A stretch of 64,000 nucleotides of DNA from Klebsormidium nitens (lineage: Eukaryota > Streptophyta > Klebsormidiophyceae > Klebsormidiales > Klebsormidiaceae), in contig DF237214.1 in the NCBI GenBank assembly GCA_000708835.1, positions 54,629 to 118,628 on the forward strand. The letters run 5' to 3'. The number at the start of each line of letters is the position of its first letter. The stretch's first letter is position 1. A program made the position numbers and the translations under genes. Of the stretch, positions 1 through 13,200 are shown in pieces. The notes beneath the pieces are model-generated. The model did no database searches and was not told the DNA's origin. It worked only from the letters and a program-made list of their open reading frames with translations.

Positions 1-3000
1 TCTCCCCCACTGCGGCCTCCTCCGGCTTCTCTTCCGGGTGGGCAGTCGGGACCGCCACCCACTTCCTCTTCTTCCCCCCTGTTGGACTCGCTTTCTCAAC
101 CTCCTGCATAAGCGCCTCTAGCTCCGCCCGTATTGAGTATTTCACTAAGGGGGGGTCGTACTCGACGATCCGCTCGTGGGGGGTCGGAACGAACTGGTCC
201 AGGACCCCCCGGTCCTGGATGGTGCACACCCGGGCGTCGAGCTTTACTTCCAAGCTCCGTAGCTTGTATGCGCAATCCTCCTGAGAGGAGACACCTGGCG
301 ATGGACGAAACAAGGATTGAGATAAGTTGGAATGATTTTCCGCTGATTGGAACCGGGAAAGAAGAACAGATTTAGCGAGCCCGTATGGAGACAATGAAAG
401 CCCACTTTTCCAAAGGCCCTTTCGCGTTTCGTGCCTTCTCAAAACCTTTATTGATCCTTACAAAAAGTGATACACGAAGTCTCAAATCCAAACTAGCAAA
501 CTGCATTTCTCATTTTGAAGCTCGCGTTTCCGGGCGTTAGCATGCGAACATGCGAAACCGTATCCTACTTGCGATACTCGAGGGGGAGTCGACTCGGATT
601 GCCTCATTATGACGTTGACAAGGGCTTGTCCGCACCAAGACTATTTCGAAACTTACGGTCTATCTCTTCTTCGACACAGATTGCAAAACAGCGAAATAGA
701 CAGCGGGATTTCAAGGGTCAGGCCGTCATTGATATCATACCATCGTGTAAACAATACAAACTGCTCACCCTTGAGGTTGACGGGCGATGCCGTCATCCCG
801 AAGATGGCGGGTCGCTGGTCGGGCGGCGCAGGATGGTACGCCTCCTCCATGATAAGGCTGTACGGATGCTTCTTGACGGCGTGGTGACACTCGTCGAGAA
901 TGAGCAGGCCGACTGCGCTCATCTTGAGAAAACTGTGGCGCAGGATGTTCAGGAAGATCTGGGCCGTCATGACCAGAACCTGCGGTTATGCGGTGAATCT
1001 GAATGTTAGTGATAGGAACTTTCTTGTGGCAAGAAGGACAAGCTGAGAGAGTTGCCCCACTTGTCGAGAACTAATAGGCTGACTGCGCTCATCTTGAGGA
1101 AGCTGTGGCGCGGGATGTTCAGGAAGATCTGGGCCGTCATCACTAACCCTGCAAAGAGATGCGGCGGTTCAATGCTAGAAAGTCTCTCGAACAGAGGGAG
1201 GATCTGCTGAATAAGTGTAGGCACTCGTCCAGGATTAGCAGGCCGGCTGACGATTGTCTTGAACGGACTTTGGGGCAGAAGGTTTAGGAAGAACTGGGCC
1301 GTCATTACTAGCACCTGCAAAGAAGGGCGGTGATGTTACGGTTTGGTGCTACATGGTCTCCTGGCAGCAAAAAAACGAGGTGGCGCCACGCGTTCAGGAT
1401 CCGGGCCGTCATCACCAGCAAATCGTAAGAGATGCTGTGGATCCCACGTGCAAGTTCTACGAAGGACTTTTGTTCCGAGAGACAACCTGGTTATCAAATG
1501 GCGGCTCTACTTACCCAAGAATCCATGTGAGTGACACAGATAGAAGTAAAGGTGGTTGCAGACGACGGGAATTATCTAAAGGCACACGAGTTCGACACAC
1601 TTGCAGCATTCTTGCAGGCTGTGAAGCTGGCCTACTAAAGAAAACTTATTTGTGCTAGAAGCTGTCTGACCCACTTCGTTGTAACAATGCCCCCTTGGTT
1701 CTGTGATGAGAGATGCTCGCTCTGACAGACCAACTGCTCTTAAAAGATGGTGACAAGATCTAAACCTTTAGGTCACCTGGCCCACAGCCAATAACCAAGA
1801 AGGTCTTGAACTAACCCACCTCGTTCTCTTCGAATTCCTTAAGCCACGTGGCCTGGTCCCAAAAGTCGACGCCCATCTCCCCACAGTAGTGCCCCACCTT
1901 GAGCCCCGTGTTCACACGCACCACATCGGATTGCTGCAGAGGACATATTGAGAGGTGACATGAATATTTGGTTCTGCCACCTCCCCTCCTTCCAGGACAC
2001 TAGAGGCAGCCACAACGTCCAGCATGAGAAGGGTTTCTCATACTTTGGCTGCTTGCGAGCAGAATTGGATACTCCATTTACTCTTCTATTACGGTATCCC
2101 GTCGGCAAATTGATTTCATGTCCCACAGTGTGTACCTTAAAGACGTAATCACGGCGCTTCCTTCTCACGACATCAGCCTTGAATGCCAAGCAGTTGGGTG
2201 AATCTGTGTCCACATAAACGTTTGAGTGACAATACGATTCAGGCTGTAGCTATCACCCTGTGTCCCCAGGCTTACCACCTTCCACCGACAGTGACTCATT
2301 CTAGTTCAAGCCCTAATAACCTTTGGCACTATGCTCACCTGATACACGAGCGGAATCTTGGGGACCAGAAACACCGACAGTTTCTTCTTGCCTTGCTGCC
2401 TGAACTCCTCTGCCTTCTCCTTGATCAGCATAACCTGCAGTGGTGGTAGCAAGCGGCTGACGGCTGTTTGACCGAACTTCGACTGATACTTGAAGTCAGA
2501 AAAGAGGTGCCAATAATTTGAAGCAAGTAGTTTACTTCACATTGTGAGGTGCTTCAATTGGGGTCCTGTACTTGTTAAAGGCATTCGCATTGATATAATT
2601 ATCCTCCACGGACTGCCTTGACTTCTTAGACTTTCTGTGAACGTTTCATTCCGCCACCTCACAACTAAAGTTGGGGGTTGGTCTTTGGAATGTGGGAAGA
2701 ACGTTGGCCCCCAGAACGTTCGCTTGATCTATGATAAGATATCTTGCATAACCTGCGGGCCTCGTTTGTCTAGAGAGCAAAATCCCCGAAATCTGGGGCT
2801 GAAAGCGACAGATAAGACAGACAGGAGGCAGAGGAAGTGAAGGAGCAGGCGACGATCACTATATTTGTGATTTCTGTAGCACTATGTTGAGGGTGCTTTT
2901 TGTTGCTGACACAAGAATTTTCTATAGGGAACTGTGTGAATCAAAGCCTGCTAGGATCTGAGTCGCTCAGTTGAGCTTTGTTTCTGAAGGCGACCACTGT

Positions 3001-4226
3001 TAGAAGCACTCTACATCGCACCGGACTTGTCAAGTAGATGCAAACCAAGAGCTGTTGGGGTAGAGTGTTGTCATGGGAAAAAAATGAATTGAACGACTGT
3101 CACCAATAGAAAAGATTGGAGGAAAAGTATGACTGACCGCAATCAACGTCTTGCCGCTCCCCGTTTCAAGGAATGCAATCGTGTTCTCCTTCCTCGCCTG
3201 CGCCAGCACCTCCAGCTGATAGCTCCGCGCCACCTCACTTAGCGGCCGAGTGCCTTCCTCAGAATCAGTGCTCCGCTCAGACCCAACGTCCCCTGCCGGG
3301 GCACCCATTTCTATATCGGAGCCCTTCTCCTCCGAAAGAGGAACGTTGTCTGGGAGTGATACATCAGAGTCAGAGCGTTGAGTTTCTCCCAAATCCTCGT
3401 CTGAGACTGCGGCCGGCGAAGCAGACTGCAACTTTTGTTTGACAGGGTCCGCTGCTGGAGTAGTTGGGGCGCCGGTGCTGTCTCTTACAGCCACACCTAG
3501 TCGCTCAGGACTGCCCAAGTTCATCTCTAAACCCCCGTCCCCTTGCCCTTCTCCACGGCCCGCCGGGGCATCAAACTCAAACGACGAGCGCATTCCTTCC
3601 CCCTGATCCACCTGCATTCTGCTTGCACTTCCCACCACACTAAACCTTCCCGCCTCTTGGCCGCCACTTGGTCTATCTTCTATTCTGTCGGCGCCCCTCA
3701 TGCCACCCAGATCTTCCTCGTTCTGCAACTTTTCATTGTCCTCCGGAAGATCTGACGGTGCGCCTGGTGACCCGAACCCTGGCGCCGCCGCGCTCCCATC
3801 CCCACTGTTACCAGCCACAGGAGATTTAGTCGGCCAGATCCTTGCAGGCGAGGTATCCTGCAGCTCTTTGGAAGTTTCATTTCCTGGGTCCGCATTCAAG
3901 CTTGCACCTACTTCCAGCGAAACTCCCTTCCGAACGCTCCCGTCACTGCTTGCATCCATCGTTCGATTCTGTTGGCTCCTTCCCCCAGATATGAAGGCAG
4001 CTCTCCCAAAACCCTCCGCTCTATGGGGGTTGGATTTCACTTGCACCGGCCCCCCCAAATGCACCTCAGTTCCGTCGCCAGCAAAAGGATGGACCCGGCC
4101 CCCCGGCCGCCTCGCCGTTCCTTTCGCAGGCACCCCTTTCTCCGAAGGGAGCCTCACTTCACGATCGCTGAGCCCATTGGAACTGGCGCCCGCTGAGTCA
4201 CCGCTCGGGCGCGCACTTCCACCCAT
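1..4226 (-). CDS. DCL: DICER-like protein (DCL1-like), N-terminal half, partial at the left window edge
   Basis: Dicer-like RNase III enzymes cut double-stranded RNA into small RNAs; the helicase half is seen here. Exons on the minus strand: 4226-3138, 2434-2339, 1933-1820, 979-769 and 294 to <1, with canonical splice sites and compatible phases. The first exon gives about 330 residues of Gly/Ser/Pro/Glu-rich, probably disordered sequence, then RSYQLEVLAQARKENTIAF and Walker A ETGSGKT (residues 354-360). Later exons give SVFLVPKIPLVYQ, VGHYCGEMG, the DECHH box (about 462-466) and MTASPVNLKG. The last exon (VSSQEDCAYKLRSLE, DARVCTIQD) matches the stretch after the DECH domain in plant DCL1. 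The start is the ATG at 4226 (G at -3, G at +4); the frame is open upstream but has no other ATG. PAZ and RNase III domains must lie beyond the edge. DCL1 subtype is inferred from motif similarity. Confidence 0.9.
1062..1420 (-). repeat. Three decayed tandem copies of the 5' edge of DCL exon 4
   Basis: The functional exon edge is at 979. Decayed copies of the same edge end at 1148, 1314 and about 1419, a spacing of 169, 166 and about 105 bp. The first two copies keep a tttgcag-type acceptor and the words for VMTAQ.FLN; in the third the acceptor is lost. The copy ending at 1148 reads LDKWGN where the exon has LDECHH. The copy ending at 1314 still encodes GLLILDEC, but in a shifted frame. They read as non-functional exon copies inside the intron. 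Confidence 0.85.
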
Positions 4227-5339
4227 AGCTGCAGCAATGCGCGCACGGCATTCTTCACACTTCAGAGCCCGCCATTGCTTTGATGCTACTAGAATCCGAC
4301 CCCAGGTGCCCTGGGCCTTGAATGAGAAGAAGACCAGAAGTGGCAACAAGGAACCTCAAGATCGCCATTCTGCACTGCAGAGGGAAAGTGCAATGCCGCA
4401 TATGGCGCCATCTTGTGCAGGTTGATTGATGAGTCAGAAGCGAACTAGGCTTCGCCGCTTCGGTTGTTTGTGCTCAAACCTGATTGGGTGGCGATGACGT
4501 ACGGTCCAGATACGAACTGGTGCCGAGAACAATGATTCGCTGTCGGTAGCACCGTTTCGATCCCGAGTGCCCGGCGGGTAGCCTCCGAGAGCCTCTCAAA
4601 ATGGCGGACAAAAGCAGGCTAGCTTAACTATATTTAACTAAGGGCACGCTGACGCGGGATTCCTGGAACCAAATCACTAACCAGATTGTATGACATACCA
4701 CGTGACCCGGAGGTACTCGGGACGGATTGACTTTGAAGTGGAACACTCCGCCGGCATCTAAACCTGACGCCGTAAAATGAGGGCAATCGGGCCAATCAGA
4801 GGGCTTTCCGACAAGAGATTTTGTCGTACACGCAACCAACCTTTGCCGTCGGATTGGAAAGGAGGTTCACCATCGTACGCTTGCGCATAAGGGGAGTACA
4901 TTCGTCACAGCACCAACGCCGTGCAGATTCAGCACATGGCGGCCCAGCTGTGGCTACGCGAACATCATTTTGAAGAGCTAGGGTAGCATCATTCAGCCGA
5001 AGCCTATTCGAGCAAGGCATTGAACGTCTGAACAACGTAGTGGTATCCCTACATACAAGGAGTCTCGACACGTTATTCAGTAGAGCTTTTACAAGTCACA
5101 TTGCCTTATTGAAATGATCCATAATCCTGCACAAGGTTCACGAGCATAGTTTTGCTACGGTTTGCAGCCCTCGTGTCCAATCCAACGGTGCATTGACCCG
5201 TCATAGCAGAATCTAGAGAACCGAGTTACAAATATAGCAACATTTACGGAATATAAGTTACAGACTTTCACTCACATGACTGTGCAGCAAATTGTATTTG
5301 GGAATCATTACTCTACACCATAGTACACAGCCCCTAAGA
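4227..5339. other. Intergenic region between the DCL start and the F-box gene 3' end
   Basis: About 1.1 kb holding the promoter side of the DCL gene and the 3' flank of the F-box gene. Short open frames exist but none has splice context or recognisable protein similarity. I see no RNA gene or repeat. Confidence 0.5.
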
Positions 5340-8300
5340 TCAGTTATGACGTCGCAGATATGCTTCGTAAGCCTCGTCTTGCTGCCTTTGGCACTCTTCC
5401 TCAAACTCTTCCTCAGATTCGTCCTGCCAAAGGCATTTGGCTGTAGAAGTCTCCCCCTCGTCCGCCTTTCCAGGCACATGGTCCTTTTGGGCAGCCACTG
5501 AGGGACGCCGGCGGTCCTTCAAGAACCAGCTTGCCACGGATTCTGCACACGAAAAATGAAGTTAGAAGTCGGCCCAGTCTAGCTTCCTGTCTTCGATCCG
5601 GCCAAGGAAAGAAGTTCGACGAAGTCGGTGGTAGGCAACCAAACATTCGCATCCTCTAGTTGCTCACAATAGGTATAATTCAGGACTTGTTCGGAACAAT
5701 AAATTGCATCAAGTGGTGTTATCGCCTGAAGTTGACTGGCATGCCGGCATTACAGATGCAAAAAATCATTATGTTGCTGAACGTCAACTGATTCACCAAT
5801 TTCGACGGCTAAAACGAAGTTTGCAAATTCGTGAAAGGTAACTCGTATGGACATATAACAAGACGTCTTCGAACCGAGCTGGTTTCAAAATGTCTCTTCA
5901 ATTTAGCAATAGTAAACCCTAGAGCAATAGTAAGCTCCGACACTAACACTAAAAACCTAACCTACAAAAACACCCGCTCCGCACCCGAACCCACCCTAAC
6001 CCCCAAACTAACCCTTTCCGTCCCAGGCTGGTGAGCTTACTATTGCTAAAGCTTACTATTGCTAAATTGAAGATTCTTGTTTCAAACAGGGGGCGCGGAT
6101 GGTGGCCCCTTTGACGAGCGACAGAGAGCCAGAAAGAAACGCTCCTATTCGGCCGACTCGACAAAGCGCACTTTTTACCCACTGCTCCACGAAGAATCTA
6201 CTGGTCCAATAGAGATTTGTCGGGCCAAGCACAAATCTCACTTCACCACGATCGGCAGGCCTCTCTCTTTGCGAAGAAAGTGAATATTCAGAACGCATGT
6301 GCACTGGTACGCAAGGTTGAGTTGCAGGAAAGGTCCCCACCTGACGAGACTTGCGGAAACGAGAGCTGCCCCTCGGCCGGCTCTTCCGTGGTTGGCTTCA
6401 GAAGACCGCACTTTGTACAAAAGACATGTGGGTAGCTGTCCTCGTAGCTTTTGTACTCCTGAACATCAGGTAAAACCGGAGTTATAAAGGAGATCGTTCT
6501 TTGACAATAGGTTTAGTAAGCTCAAGTTTTAGTGCTGGGACGGGTACGGTTAGTTTGGTGGTTAACGTGGGTACGGGTGCGAAGCGAGTGACTATTTAGG
6601 TTTAGGATTTTTGGTGTTAGTTACCTTCTTACTTAAACTTGAGCTTACTAAACCTATTTTAGAGAAGTATGTCAAGGAGGTTATTCGTCGCGTCCCCACA
6701 CCAACTGCCTAGGTGACTTCTCTTACAACCCGTTCCTTCGGTCTCGACCGCTTTCTAAGTAGCACAAGGTGCACTGTGTTCACAACGCACCTTTCGTCAG
6801 TTGACTGAGACCAAGGGTTGCGAGAGCCCAAAAACCATGGGACACTTTTTCCTCAGGAAACAAAATAATCGAAGGAGGGGCGCATGAAGGTCGCTTGCTT
6901 AGAAGAGGTAAGAGATCCACTGCGTGACCAGAAGTGATCCCAAACTCTCACAGCGATGTCAACCTTCTACGATTTCCATTTTGAGCGATTCAGCTGTGCG
7001 GACTTTTTGAAAGGCGGAGGCAGCGCTTGCGAAGTAATAGAAACCGCACGGAATGAACGCGAGGCCCTTTTCCTCAGCTAAGTTCCAAAGAGAGCGACAC
7101 CCTAACCTGAGCTGACGTTGACGGTTGAGAATAGACACGCGACTCACCCCCGTTCGAGATTCAAAAGGACGCTTATCCTTGAAACACTTCTTGCACAGCG
7201 GAAGATATTTGGGCGCGCTCCCATCGACGTGCGGGAGCCCCTCTCCGTCGTTCTCGCACTTGCAGAATTGAGCGGGAAGACACGTGCCGCACACAAAGCC
7301 GCGATTACACGTGTCGCCAGTGCAGCGGCGGCGCTCCGCCAGCTTGGACTCGTCGTCGCATATCGGACAGAGACCCACGCTGCAGTTCGAGCACATGAAG
7401 GCCCTGGCGAAAGAGAGAGAGAATCTGTATTAAGTATCGAGGAACTTTTCGCCTTCGACAAGGAGGGACGAGAGCTTTTCAAGTTACACAATGTTCCCGT
7501 CCTGCATCGAGAAAGCGGCAAGGACGTCGGGGCATTTTGGTGAGTCGATTATAGATGGTTTCAGAGGACGGAGACCTTGCCATCTAAAGGCTCGAGCCAA
7601 ACCCTGTGGTTACCACTAAGAAACAGTCTATTCCATCTGTGCTGTGTGAGAGTCCCGTCAACGGAAAAAACGTCGAGAAGAGCGGCTTTTGAATGTGACA
7701 ATTGCGTAGCGTCACAGAACACAGGAGCACCGTGATCAAGCCTGGATAGTGGCGAACGGAACCAGTCAACCGTCAAAAGGACGCTCATCAATGAAGCTTG
7801 TTAGCAAATAACGTCCAGTGAGGTAGTCACTTGTTGCTGTCGCAGCTTCAACATCAAACGCTACCTATATTTGCACACAAGAAACCCGGAGGTGCCAGGT
7901 GGCATTCTAGAAGGAAGCTAGAGATCCAGAAAGGCAGCTGCTCCAAAGCGCATGCTCCTTCCATTGAAAGGCGAACCTTGCGGATCAGAAACTTAAGGTG
8001 GAGTTGCCTGGTTTTGTAGACAAGAAGCTCGCTTCTTCTTCAGGTATTGTAAAAATGCCGGGACGAGGACGTGCCAGCTAGGGTCTGTCAGATTACCTGT
8101 CCTCATGAGCCTCGAAGCACTTGTCGCAAAACTGGTGGCCGCACTTGAAATGAGCATCGACCGAGTCGCCCTCCAATTCGCACAGGAACTTCTTGCACCG
8201 GTCGCAATCGAAGGTGACCTGCACGGAAAGACATTCAGAAATCAGGATTGGCGCATTTTGATACGCACAAAGACCAAACAAAGCTCCTATTGTTGAATGC

Positions 8301-10299
8301 ACCTGAACTTACGGTGGTTCTGCAGGGGCAGGGAATCGAAGGTTTTCGGATAAGAGCAGCAACTATATATTTTCAACCCTTTCCACCCGATCTGCGGTTG
8401 ACTTCTTTAGACCAAAGCTGCCTTGGTGCTTTCAAAGTAATCCAGTCAATCATGGCGGCATTGCAAACCTGCTTGACAAACCCATACCAATAAGTCCTGT
8501 ATAATACTTTCTTCAAAGCAATAAGGTCGCCGCATTTCAACACAAAGCTCAAGAAACCAGCTCGCAGGAACGATGACAAGCAGCAAGCAGCTTACCCCCC
8601 ACTTGTCCGGCTGCCGCAGTTCTCGCACGAGTCGGTTGCCTCTGCTTCCTCACACTCTGCGCACATCTCGATCTCATTCTCCACGAGTTTCCACACGAGT
8701 GGCATCGACATGAAGTAGCGCTGGAGCTTGGGGAGCGTGCATTCCTTGAAGGAGACCCCCGCGATCTTCAACCTCCAAAGCCGCCACCTTGCTGCATATA
8801 AAGTAGAGCCTTGATAAACAACAATCCGGGCAGCTATGGGGATCTAGCAGCATCAATTACTTGGTGAAAGAATTCCCGAGACCGAGCTGAACCGGCTTTC
8901 AGTTACTGTGAAAGTCAGAGCTCGTGTCAGTGCTTGGTGTATCCTCGAAGTGCAAAAAAGTGGTTCAAGAAGGCACAAAGCATCCGGTGACCATGTATCA
9001 ACGATCTTCTGCCGCATCGCAACCAACTTTCGCAACCTCCAGTGAATGCTTTAGCGATACGTACAAACAAGTAAATGTTTGCAAAAAAACATGGGTAATC
9101 CTGCAAGATCACCTCATGACAAGTTGCCTGCTTCCGAGAGGGGACCACATGCAAAATGGCTTTCCTTTGAAATACAGGGACAAGGAACAAACAAGGTAAG
9201 GTTAAGCTGCAAGGAAGCATACACCCAGGAGCTCTACAGGATGAGCGTTTAACCATCTGCGGGCCCTCAAAATTCCCTCCGAGTCAGAAGCAAGTCCCAG
9301 GAAAATATAGTAGGATTCGTTCCTATCCCTTCAGCCCTAACTATTTCCGCCTTACCCGCCAAATATGTCAAGCGATTGCTCACCTGAACCAAGCCCCGCA
9401 GCGTCTGGCAGGTTCATGATGGTGGGAGGCTGGTCATCGGAAAACGCAAACGCGGCGTCCCGCGCGATGCTCGGCTGCTGCGGCTGCGTGGAAGACCACC
9501 CTATAAACTGATCAAACCACAGCGGCCGCCGGCCCGGTGGGAGCTCCTCTGCTGCCAAAACCTTGTGCCACAGGTCCGAAACGTCGTCCAACACGTTTGC
9601 TTCTTCGCCCGAAGGCTTTGCATCGCTGGCCACCTCGACGCTCATTGGCTGGAAGCGCTTCCTGTTCCAGGGCCTCCGTCGGCGGACTTCTTCCAGGCCC
9701 GAGCCATCCGAGCTGGTGTCTGAGTCGAAAAGGCCGCCGCGCTCGGACGGTGTGTCCGAGTCGTAGTCCCCAAGGGACGGCGTCTTCCAGCCATCCGAGT
9801 CATCGTCCCGCTCGTCGTTTGCTATCTGCCGCTGATAAAGCTCGCCCCTGTGCAACGCCATCAGCATTCTGCAGAGAAGCTTGAGGCCGCGCCACGAGAT
9901 CGTGCAGCAGTTTCTGAGGGAAATTTCCTCTGGCACCTCCCTGAGAGACAAGATTACTTGGCGCATACTCATGTCTGTCAATCTGTGACACTCGCTGAGG
10001 TCCAGAACCGAAGGGCCCAAGGGACTCATCCTCTTCAAAGCCTGCTTCAGCTTCTCGTCGCTGAAAGCAGGGGCCAGGCATTCTGGGACGATGAGCTTCC
10101 TGCATTGTGCGAGTTCCTCTGTAGCGGCTATCCTCCAGTCCCTGGAGACTGCACTGGTAGCTGCAACAAAGAAAAGATCGCCACCAAGATGTGGTAGAAT
10201 CAGCGGCAGCGCTGCTGCAGGCAGGTCTGTATAACTTTCCTGCTCCTTGTTCACTTTACCGAAGCCTGCGCTGGAGTCATGCTTTGTTGAGTCCTGCAT
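5340..10299 (-). CDS. F-box protein with LRR-like segment and Cys-rich zinc-binding C-terminus
   Basis: Probable substrate-recognition subunit of an SCF ubiquitin ligase (family inference). Exons: 10299-9384, 8791-8596, 8218-8097, 7403-7148, 6458-6341 and 5542-5340 (stop TGA at 5342-5340). All junction phases agree except between the second and third exons, where a small exon may be missing. The N-terminus has an F-box-like stretch (TDLPAAALPLILPHLGG), then an LRR-type segment (LDLSECHRLTDMSMRQV) and an acidic, Ser-rich stretch. The later exons are packed with paired cysteines: CAECEEAEATDSCENC, CDRCKKFLC, CGHQFCDKCFEAH, CSNCSVGLCPICDDE, CKKCFKDK and CTKCG. These suggest several RING/B-box-like zinc sites of no class I can name. 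It ends in an acidic tail (DESEEEFEEECQ). The ATG at 10299 is the first in frame. Confidence 0.75.
5890..6078. mobile_element. MITE-like element, copy 1, with 8-bp target duplication
   Basis: A 189-bp non-coding element in the last intron of the F-box gene. Its ends are imperfect inverted repeats of about 45 bp (core TCTTCAATTTAGCAATAGTAA, then AGCAATAGTAAGCTC). The direct repeat GTTTCAAA flanks it at 5882-5889 and 6079-6086. An 8-bp duplication is typical of hAT elements, but no transposase is present, so that assignment is tentative. The interior is rich in CCCTAAC-like words. Confidence 0.75.
6506..6658. mobile_element. MITE-like element, copy 2, inverted relative to copy 1
   Basis: About 153 bp bounded by near-perfect inverted repeats (AATAGGTTTAGTAAGCTCAAG and its complement), in the F-box gene intron just upstream of exon 6458-6341. 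The reverse complement of the interior matches the first element: words for CGCACCCG, ACCCAC, CCAAACTAACC and CCGTCCCA occur in the same order. I could not find a clear target-site duplication. Confidence 0.7.
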
Positions 10300-13200
10300 T
10301 GCGTTCTGACGTTCAATCAGCAACCAGATCTAGGCACTTGCTTGACTGCGGGCAAATCACAATGTGAGATAGGTACCACTGCAGCACAAACGGCAAATCC
10401 TGGCGCTCTTCTCATTTATCCAGCATGTCGCTTCTGCATTTCAATTTTCAGCCTTGAGCAAGCTCCGAGTCTAGTAGGTACTGATCATCTGATGTGTATA
10501 TTCAAGAAACGTCTCGCCAGCCAGCCCAGGTCTCAAGTAGGTATGGGCAGTGGTGGGGCCAGGTGAACGTACCGGTCACCGTTAGGCTGTAGCTATTAGG
10601 GTGCTGGCATACCCGGTGGAGACCACCGGGGAACTTAGGCACACCCACCGGGCAGTGCTGGGTGATGCATTGGGGGATCCCCGCGGAGCTAGGTAATCAG
10701 GGGGCCCACTTGAACAAGAACGACGATTTGAAATTGCAGCGAGCACAGACGGAGATGAGTTTGCTCCACTGCGTGCGCCCAATCCAAAACTTGTAGGCGT
10801 CTTGTGGATGATTGTGACCTCATTTTGATGGACACTTCTCATATCAAGCCGTGAAAAGGCTCCTGATACGAGGCTCAAAATATTGACCCTAAATATTGTC
10901 CCAGCCACTTACCAAACTCAAAGGCCTGGTTTGCTTGGTTCAACTTCAAGTTTCGTGAGGAAAGCTGAGCTGGCGAAAGACTTTGGAGAGCATATCGGGG
11001 TTTGGAGGGGCAGGACTTGCTGGAATCGCCAACGGGCTCAAGACGTGGGGGACAAAGGCAGCCACCATAGCGCCTAAACTTTTACAAGACTCAGGCGGTG
11101 GCGCACCCTTCAGCGTTGTGTACAGCGAATGATTTTGATTGCGGAGAGGAGAAGTTAAGGAGCGTTCGGGACTATCTGCACAAATGTGGGAGTAGCAGTG
11201 TACTTGTGTCGAGACTCAAGACATGGCCATAGCGGAGTGCACAACGCTACATGTGCCGCGAGTACAAATTTGGAATGCTGGGCACTTAGATGCCTTGAAC
11301 GGGCACTTACTCCTATCGTTGATAGGACGGCCTATAACAGTTTGCAGCCTTCAAGCTTTGGAGTCGTGAAGGCCTAGGGAATCCGATCAGCTCCATCAAG
11401 TACTTAAGGGGAAGTTTCAATGACAAAAAAAACTGCAAGGCCCGTGGAGAAGTTCTGACGAAATTCGCTTGCACCTAGAGCATGCCAGGCATGTAAAAGT
11501 CGTTCTTATACTAAGTTGTGGCGGCAGAACTCGGGCGCCGAGTGAGCAGGAGTGTACGAGCAGTTGAGACGTTCGGTTTATGCGCACCTGCTGATCAATG
11601 GATGTATTTCGTGTGCATCGACAAGTAGGCAAATTTGTGCTTTAGGGCACTATCAACGGAGATCTATGATGCAGCCAAATTCTGCTTGGAAGTCGGCGCG
11701 CGAGCCCTGTTAGCTGCGTGATTGTCCCGGCCCTCTGCACGGGCCCGGGCGACTCTTATCAGCTTACGTTATATGGCCCGATAGCTGATGGCTATACGCT
11801 CTTCGTGAGAAGATCGAACTATAAGGAGTAAACTTCAGACAGCAGAGCCACCCCGGAGCAAAAGATCCGAGCAGCGAACGAGTTACATAGTAAGTAGAAA
11901 CGCTACATTACTGGGCTACTTCTTCCGAAAGCCTGACCGTTTCTTCTCCTCTATATTTTCAGAAAAGTATGCTGGAAGACGTTGGAAAGTAAAGAGCATG
12001 CACACAGCTGCGTTCTGAGAGCCAGAGGAACCAGTCACCCGGCACAGGGCGGAGGCCAGACTTTCTCCCAGTAGTGGACAATATAGCTAGGCTCGAGCAA
12101 TTCATCCCCGGATTCGTGTCCCGGTCAGCTTGTCGAGGCAGTCGGATTTGAGTAGCCCGACGAGTGGACCAGCTGGGAAGCAGACGAGAATACCCGGGAA
12201 CACGCAGTACCGGAGACATGTACCACGGGGACCGATGTCCACTTCCGTAATAAAGACCAAAAGACGCAACTCCTGAGACACCGTAACAGGAGAGAGCGTA
12301 GAGCCCAGGAGAACGTAGTCGGAAATGCTTTTGACCCCCTTACTGCAGCGCGCTGTAAATAATTATGCAGGCATGATGCAACCCGCGGAAACATCGAGGG
12401 CGTCAAACCAAAAAGCGGTCGATGGGAGGCAAAAAGGGGAGTTTGGTTGGAAGTTACAATATTCCTGAAATGTATTCAGTCCGAATCCTTCTACAGAGTA
12501 GCTGGTCGGAAGTTCGCAAATCCCCTGTTCCGATGGCTTCGCTAGGTTTCAAGTTGATCTCTATCGTTGCCCGTCCTGGAACCTAATAGCCCTTCTTTTC
12601 TCCCGCCTCTCCAAAGCAGGCACACCCAAGACCGGCTCAACGGTAAAGCTTAGTGACGTCCCGATGCCCCTCAGTCCCCGAGGTCTCTGTTGAGGAGTCT
12701 TCTGCTGTTGTGCGTGCGCATCCTTACGTCTAGATCTTGCAGATCCCGCTCTCGTGGTACTGCTGAGGAAGAGTCGAAGTCAGACCAAATCTCGAGTTGT
12801 TCTGGACGTCGCCATTTTTTCCGTTCTCGACCTCTTGCTCGGTTCTCGCCTTCCCGTTCTTTCCTCGAGCAGGCCCCATGTTTCCTGATGCTTGCCGCTT
12901 TCCGTGCTCATTTCACATTGCAGCTTTCATTCCCGTTTTCCCTCCACAAATTAAGGCGCGGTCCTGTTTCCCGGCTTCTTCTCAGGCTCCGCCCTGTTCA
13001 TTTTGCCCCTATAAGTCCCTCGACGCTGATGGATACCTCCGCGGCTCTAGACTTTTGGTGGTGTTGACGTTCTGACCATGCTCTTCGGACTTGCTGTCTG
13101 ACGTCATCGGAAGGTGTGCGTTCACACTAATCACTTCGGATCGCGTCAGGGTTCCGTTTGGGGGGCAATCGTCCGTCACTGGGCTTAGGCCGCTGGCCTG

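Noticed and set aside
1006-1320. Minus-strand 104-codon frame read as a separate helicase-like protein
   Set aside because: It is a run through two decayed copies of the DCL exon and intron sequence, not an independent gene.
3700-4425. 241-codon plus-strand frame opposite the DCL first exon
   Set aside because: It is antisense to a well-supported exon with low-complexity, GC-rich sequence and has no splice context of its own.
5940-6020. Telomere-like CCCTAA words
   Set aside because: They are degenerate and confined to the interior of a MITE-like element that is duplicated in reverse nearby, so not an internal telomere.
12690-13067. 125-codon plus-strand frame rich in Ser, Arg and Leu
   Set aside because: No protein similarity, splice sites or conserved motif; typical chance frame in a pyrimidine-rich region.
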